Assembly (NCBI RefSeq): GCF_014635825.1
Contig: NZ_BMDO01000001.1
Location: 682,001 to 746,000 of the forward strand
Length of the DNA: 64,000 nucleotides
From: Mucilaginibacter galii
GTDB taxonomy: Bacteria > Bacteroidota > Bacteroidia > Sphingobacteriales > Sphingobacteriaceae
Direction of reading: 5' to 3'
The position numbers and the translations under genes are program-made. Positions 62,050 through 64,000 of the stretch are shown in pieces. Each line of letters opens with the position of its first letter. Position 1 is the stretch's first letter. The notes beneath the pieces are model-generated. The model searched no databases, was not told the origin of the DNA, and saw nothing but the letters and a program-made list of their open reading frames with translations.

Positions 62050-62175
62050 CCTGTCATGCTGAGCTTGTCGAAGCATTCGCCGCTTGGTTAGGTCTTCGAC
62101 AGACTGACACAGCTTGCTATCCTCGTGATTCTTCACCTGTCATGCTGAGATTGTCCAAGCATTCATCCTTCGATA
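62050..62175. repeat. Tandem and inverted copies of the CTGAGCTTGTCGAAG element
   Basis: Direct copies of CCTGTCATGCTGAG followed by TTGTCGAAGCATTC or TTGTCCAAGCATTC occur at 62050-62078 and 62136-62164. Each is followed by a partial inverted copy (GGTCTTCGACAGACTGACA at 62091-62109; TCCTTCGATAGGAC near 62166-62179). The same family is at 1042-1107. It fills the region between dedA and the DUF4397 lipoprotein stop. Confidence 0.75.
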
Positions 62176-62185
62176 GGACAATTTT

Positions 62186-62929
62186 CTACCTGTTAATTTT
62201 AGGCGGGTTATTAGGCACTACCACTAAGCCAAAAGCGGCCGTATCGGCAGCGGTACGGCCAATGATGCCGCGGGTGTAAATCGTATAGAGGCGACCGTCT
62301 TGTATGGTAACCCGGTCAAGGTTGGTAAGACTGTTGGTAGAGGTACCGGTGGAATAAACCCTGAAGCTGTAATTGCCGGTGGGTAAAGTAACATAGTTGG
62401 ATACTTTGCCAACATCGGTATTCTCGATAATGCGGGAGCCGTTAGCCCAAATGTCGAGTCCTTTAGCTCGCGGCGATCCGTTTACGAACCGCAGCTTACC
62501 GCCTTTACCAATGGGTGGCAAAGAAGCCGTATCATCTATCGTAATCAGAGGTTTAAGCAACTTTTCAGAATACAAGCCTATAAAAAATAAGCTGTAACGG
62601 GTATTGTTCTTAAACTGTAAAGAGTCGTTGTTAAAAACCAAAACGGTATCACTCCGCTGCACACGCAATTGTAAAGGATAAGCCGTGGACGTAAGGTAAA
62701 AGTAAGAAGGCGTATTGCCGAAGCTATAATTAGTACCGGTTATACGCAGGTTATTTTGATACAAGCCGAGGGGATAAGAGTCGGGGCTTAAATTCATTAC
62801 CTGCAACTGTATGTCGGAACTGGTTGGCGTAGCGGTATCGGTTTTACTGCACGATACCAGGCCCGGCAAAACCAGCACCATGATGTTCAGGGCAAATAAG
62901 GTATGAAATATATGTTTCTTCACTTTCAT
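62186..62929 (-). CDS. DUF4397 lipoprotein 2
   Basis: A 247-residue lipoprotein (lipobox LPGLVSCSK) with DUF4397-type repeats: IQLQVMNLSPDSYPLGLYQN, KLRFVNGSPRAKGLDIWANG, and the C-terminal GRLYTIYTRGIIGRTAADTA. It differs from the first copy in sequence but shares its layout. It starts 15 nt after the stop of the third copy, so the two are one operon. Function unknown. Confidence 0.85.
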   Translation of the reverse strand: MKVKKHIFHTLFALNIMVLVLPGLVSCSKTDTATPTSSDIQLQVMNLSPDSYPLGLYQNNLRITGTNYSFGNTPSYFYLTSTAYPLQLRVQRSDTVLVFNNDSLQFKNNTRYSLFFIGLYSEKLLKPLITIDDTASLPPIGKGGKLRFVNGSPRAKGLDIWANGSRIIENTDVGKVSNYVTLPTGNYSFRVYSTGTSTNSLTNLDRVTIQDGRLYTIYTRGIIGRTAADTAAFGLVVVPNNPPKINR

Positions 62930-62944
62930 TGAAGTACTGCTGTA

Positions 62945-63637
62945 TTATTGATTGATCACTAAACCAGCCCTTAAATTTGCTTTGTTATTGGCTACTAACT
63001 GCGCACTAAATAAGGTATAAATGAGGCCTTGCTGCATGGGTATTGTACTGGTGTAAAGCACCTCATCACTCGTAGTTGAACGTATCTTGATCACTTTTTG
63101 GCCGTTGCCAACAAGTTTAAATGTGCTGGCTTGCTTAAATGCACTGCTGGTAAAACGCAAAGTATCATTTAAATATACACGCAGGGCAGCAAACTGCGGA
63201 GAAGCCACAACAAAACGGAGCTTCGCATTTTTAGCGTCGCTATCTAAAGTATCTAAAACCATGAATGCATCGTTACTGGTTATCCCACCTGCAAAAATGG
63301 AATAACGCACTTTGGACGCTACAGAATCTAACTTAACGGGCAGCGTAAATAAAATATCGGCATCGGTAAACTGGGTGCGGTTAAACTGCTTACGGAATGC
63401 CAAAAGCTGGTTACCCCTTGGTATAGCCGTATAGCCATTAGCCCCTAACGGAAAAATACCGGTCACACTGTTTTGACGAGTGCCGTTAAGGTAAAAGTTG
63501 AGCACCTCCTCACTGGCATTAACCACGTTAACGTTTACGTTACCAGGCTTAGCCACATCAGGATCGTTTTTAACACAAGAGGCCAGCGCCAGCATTACAG
63601 CCGCTAAAGAAATTATGTAAGTGATGCTTTTACTCAT
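62945..63637 (-). CDS. DUF4397 lipoprotein 3
   Basis: A 230-residue lipoprotein (lipobox ALASC) with DUF4397-type blocks VNVNVVNASEEVLNFYLNGT, KLRFVVASPQFAALRVYLND and the C-terminal QGLIYTLFSAQLVANNKANL. It is the first gene of a two-gene operon with copy 2. The upstream region holds a REP-like palindrome (63718-63806). Function unknown. Confidence 0.85.
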   Translation of the reverse strand: MSKSITYIISLAAVMLALASCVKNDPDVAKPGNVNVNVVNASEEVLNFYLNGTRQNSVTGIFPLGANGYTAIPRGNQLLAFRKQFNRTQFTDADILFTLPVKLDSVASKVRYSIFAGGITSNDAFMVLDTLDSDAKNAKLRFVVASPQFAALRVYLNDTLRFTSSAFKQASTFKLVGNGQKVIKIRSTTSDEVLYTSTIPMQQGLIYTLFSAQLVANNKANLRAGLVINQ

Positions 63638-63717
63638 AACCAGTTTTATAACTGCTTTTTCTAAAGTTTGTTATCTGTGATTTGTTTTTATGTGATTTGT
63701 TTTTAAATACATCCATT

Positions 63718-63806
63718 TCATTGCGAGGAGCGATAGCGACGTGGCAATTCCTGTACGCTTTGTTGCCGGGTGCATAGAGATTGCCACGCTATCGCTCGCA
63801 ATGACA
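63718..63806. repeat. Palindromic GCGATAGCGA element, TTGCGAG type
   Basis: Arms TTGCGAGGAGCGATAGCGAC (left, with GTGGCAAT) and the complement of GATTGCCACGCTATCGCTCG lie about 30 nt apart, ending in TGTCATTGCGAG. The core CGATAGCG is shared with the elements at 1120-1212 and 8309-8337, but the outer bases differ. It lies between dnaN and the DUF4397 operon. Confidence 0.75.
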
Positions 63807-63834
63807 TTTCTTACTGCATAACGTTCACTCAACT

Positions 63835-63861
63835 AAAAAGTCCGGTTTTGCAACCGGACTT
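63835..63861 (-). terminator. Terminator of dnaN
   Basis: AGTCCGGTT and AACCGGACT form a perfect 9-bp stem with a 4-nt loop, followed on the minus strand by five T. It lies 29 bp past the dnaN stop. Confidence 0.9.
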
Positions 63862-63889
63862 TCCATTTGAATTTATAATTGGCTATTAT

Positions 63890-64000
63890 TTATGCGTAGC
63901 TGTTTAACATTACCGGCATTACCAGCATTAATACATCCTCGTTCTCATCGCCACCTTGCGGCAATAATAAGCCTGCGCGGTTAGGTGTGCTCATGTGCAG
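63890..64000 (-). CDS. dnaN: DNA polymerase III subunit beta (partial, C-terminal end only)
   Basis: The last 36 codons of a minus-strand gene, open to the right edge. The sequence contains STPNRAGLLLP, ENEDVLMLVMPVML and ends NSYA, which is the conserved C-terminus of the sliding clamp in this phylum. The rest lies outside the window. A strong terminator follows. Confidence 0.93.
   Translation of the reverse strand: MHMSTPNRAGLLLPQGGDENEDVLMLVMPVMLNSYA

Noticed and set aside
61909..62136. 75-residue minus-strand frame upstream of dedA
   Set aside because: It runs through the REP-like repeats and the dedA promoter and has no protein-like composition.

Overview
The window reads as chromosomal DNA of a Bacteroidota soil or plant-litter bacterium, most likely Sphingobacteriaceae (Mucilaginibacter or Pedobacter type). 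The basis is a SusC/SusD/SusE glycan-uptake operon, many lipoproteins with an SC lipobox, promoter -7 boxes of the form TAnnTTTG, few Shine-Dalgarno sites, and family-typical proteins (DUF6377 regulator, DUF4394, DUF4397, GH105-DUF4350). No tRNA, rRNA operon, transposase, phage or CRISPR array was seen. Two genes are cut by the edges: an ABC-F ATPase at the left and dnaN at the right.

Layout. 1-8 kb: ABC-F ATPase, a two-domain LigD, DUF3606, a secreted GH2 glycosidase and an outer-membrane protein. 8.3-17.3 kb: a single-strand run rhaT, rhaEW, rhaI, rhaK, lutA, lutB, lutC. It takes in L-rhamnose, splits it to DHAP and lactaldehyde, oxidises lactaldehyde to lactate in the fused aldolase/dehydrogenase, and then oxidises lactate to pyruvate. 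A divergent GntR-type sensor (17.7 kb) is the likely regulator. 18.8-31.4 kb: an amidohydrolase, a SusR-like membrane regulator, and a starch/maltodextrin locus (GH13 amylase, SusC, SusD, SusE, GH31 alpha-glucosidase). 31.8-37 kb: GH105, uxaB and uxaA for unsaturated rhamnogalacturonan oligomers and galacturonate; with the rha run this covers both sugars of rhamnogalacturonan I. 37-47 kb: a duplicated DUF4394 lipoprotein, a ComEA-like protein, a fused lipid acyltransferase of the OlsF type, and a TonB receptor with a surface lipoprotein. 47-59.3 kb: housekeeping block (rny, zapA, a coiled-coil partner, pheT, radC, rpsT) interrupted by DUF421, DUF763 and a large multi-PAS histidine kinase. 59.4-63.6 kb: three DUF4397 lipoproteins, a zinc phospholipase C-like protein and DedA. 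dnaN follows.

Non-coding highlights. A 140-nt structured RNA between zapA and rny has 6S RNA architecture, a perfect TAnnTTTG box and a U-run. Intergenic gaps hold several kinds of short repeats: a perfect 13-copy GTGCGAG heptad array after the kinase; degenerate heptad or octad arrays, some facing each other in inverted orientation; and two or three families of REP-like palindromes. Rho-independent terminators are clear after many operons. Perfect intercistronic hairpins separate susD/susE and susE/GH31.
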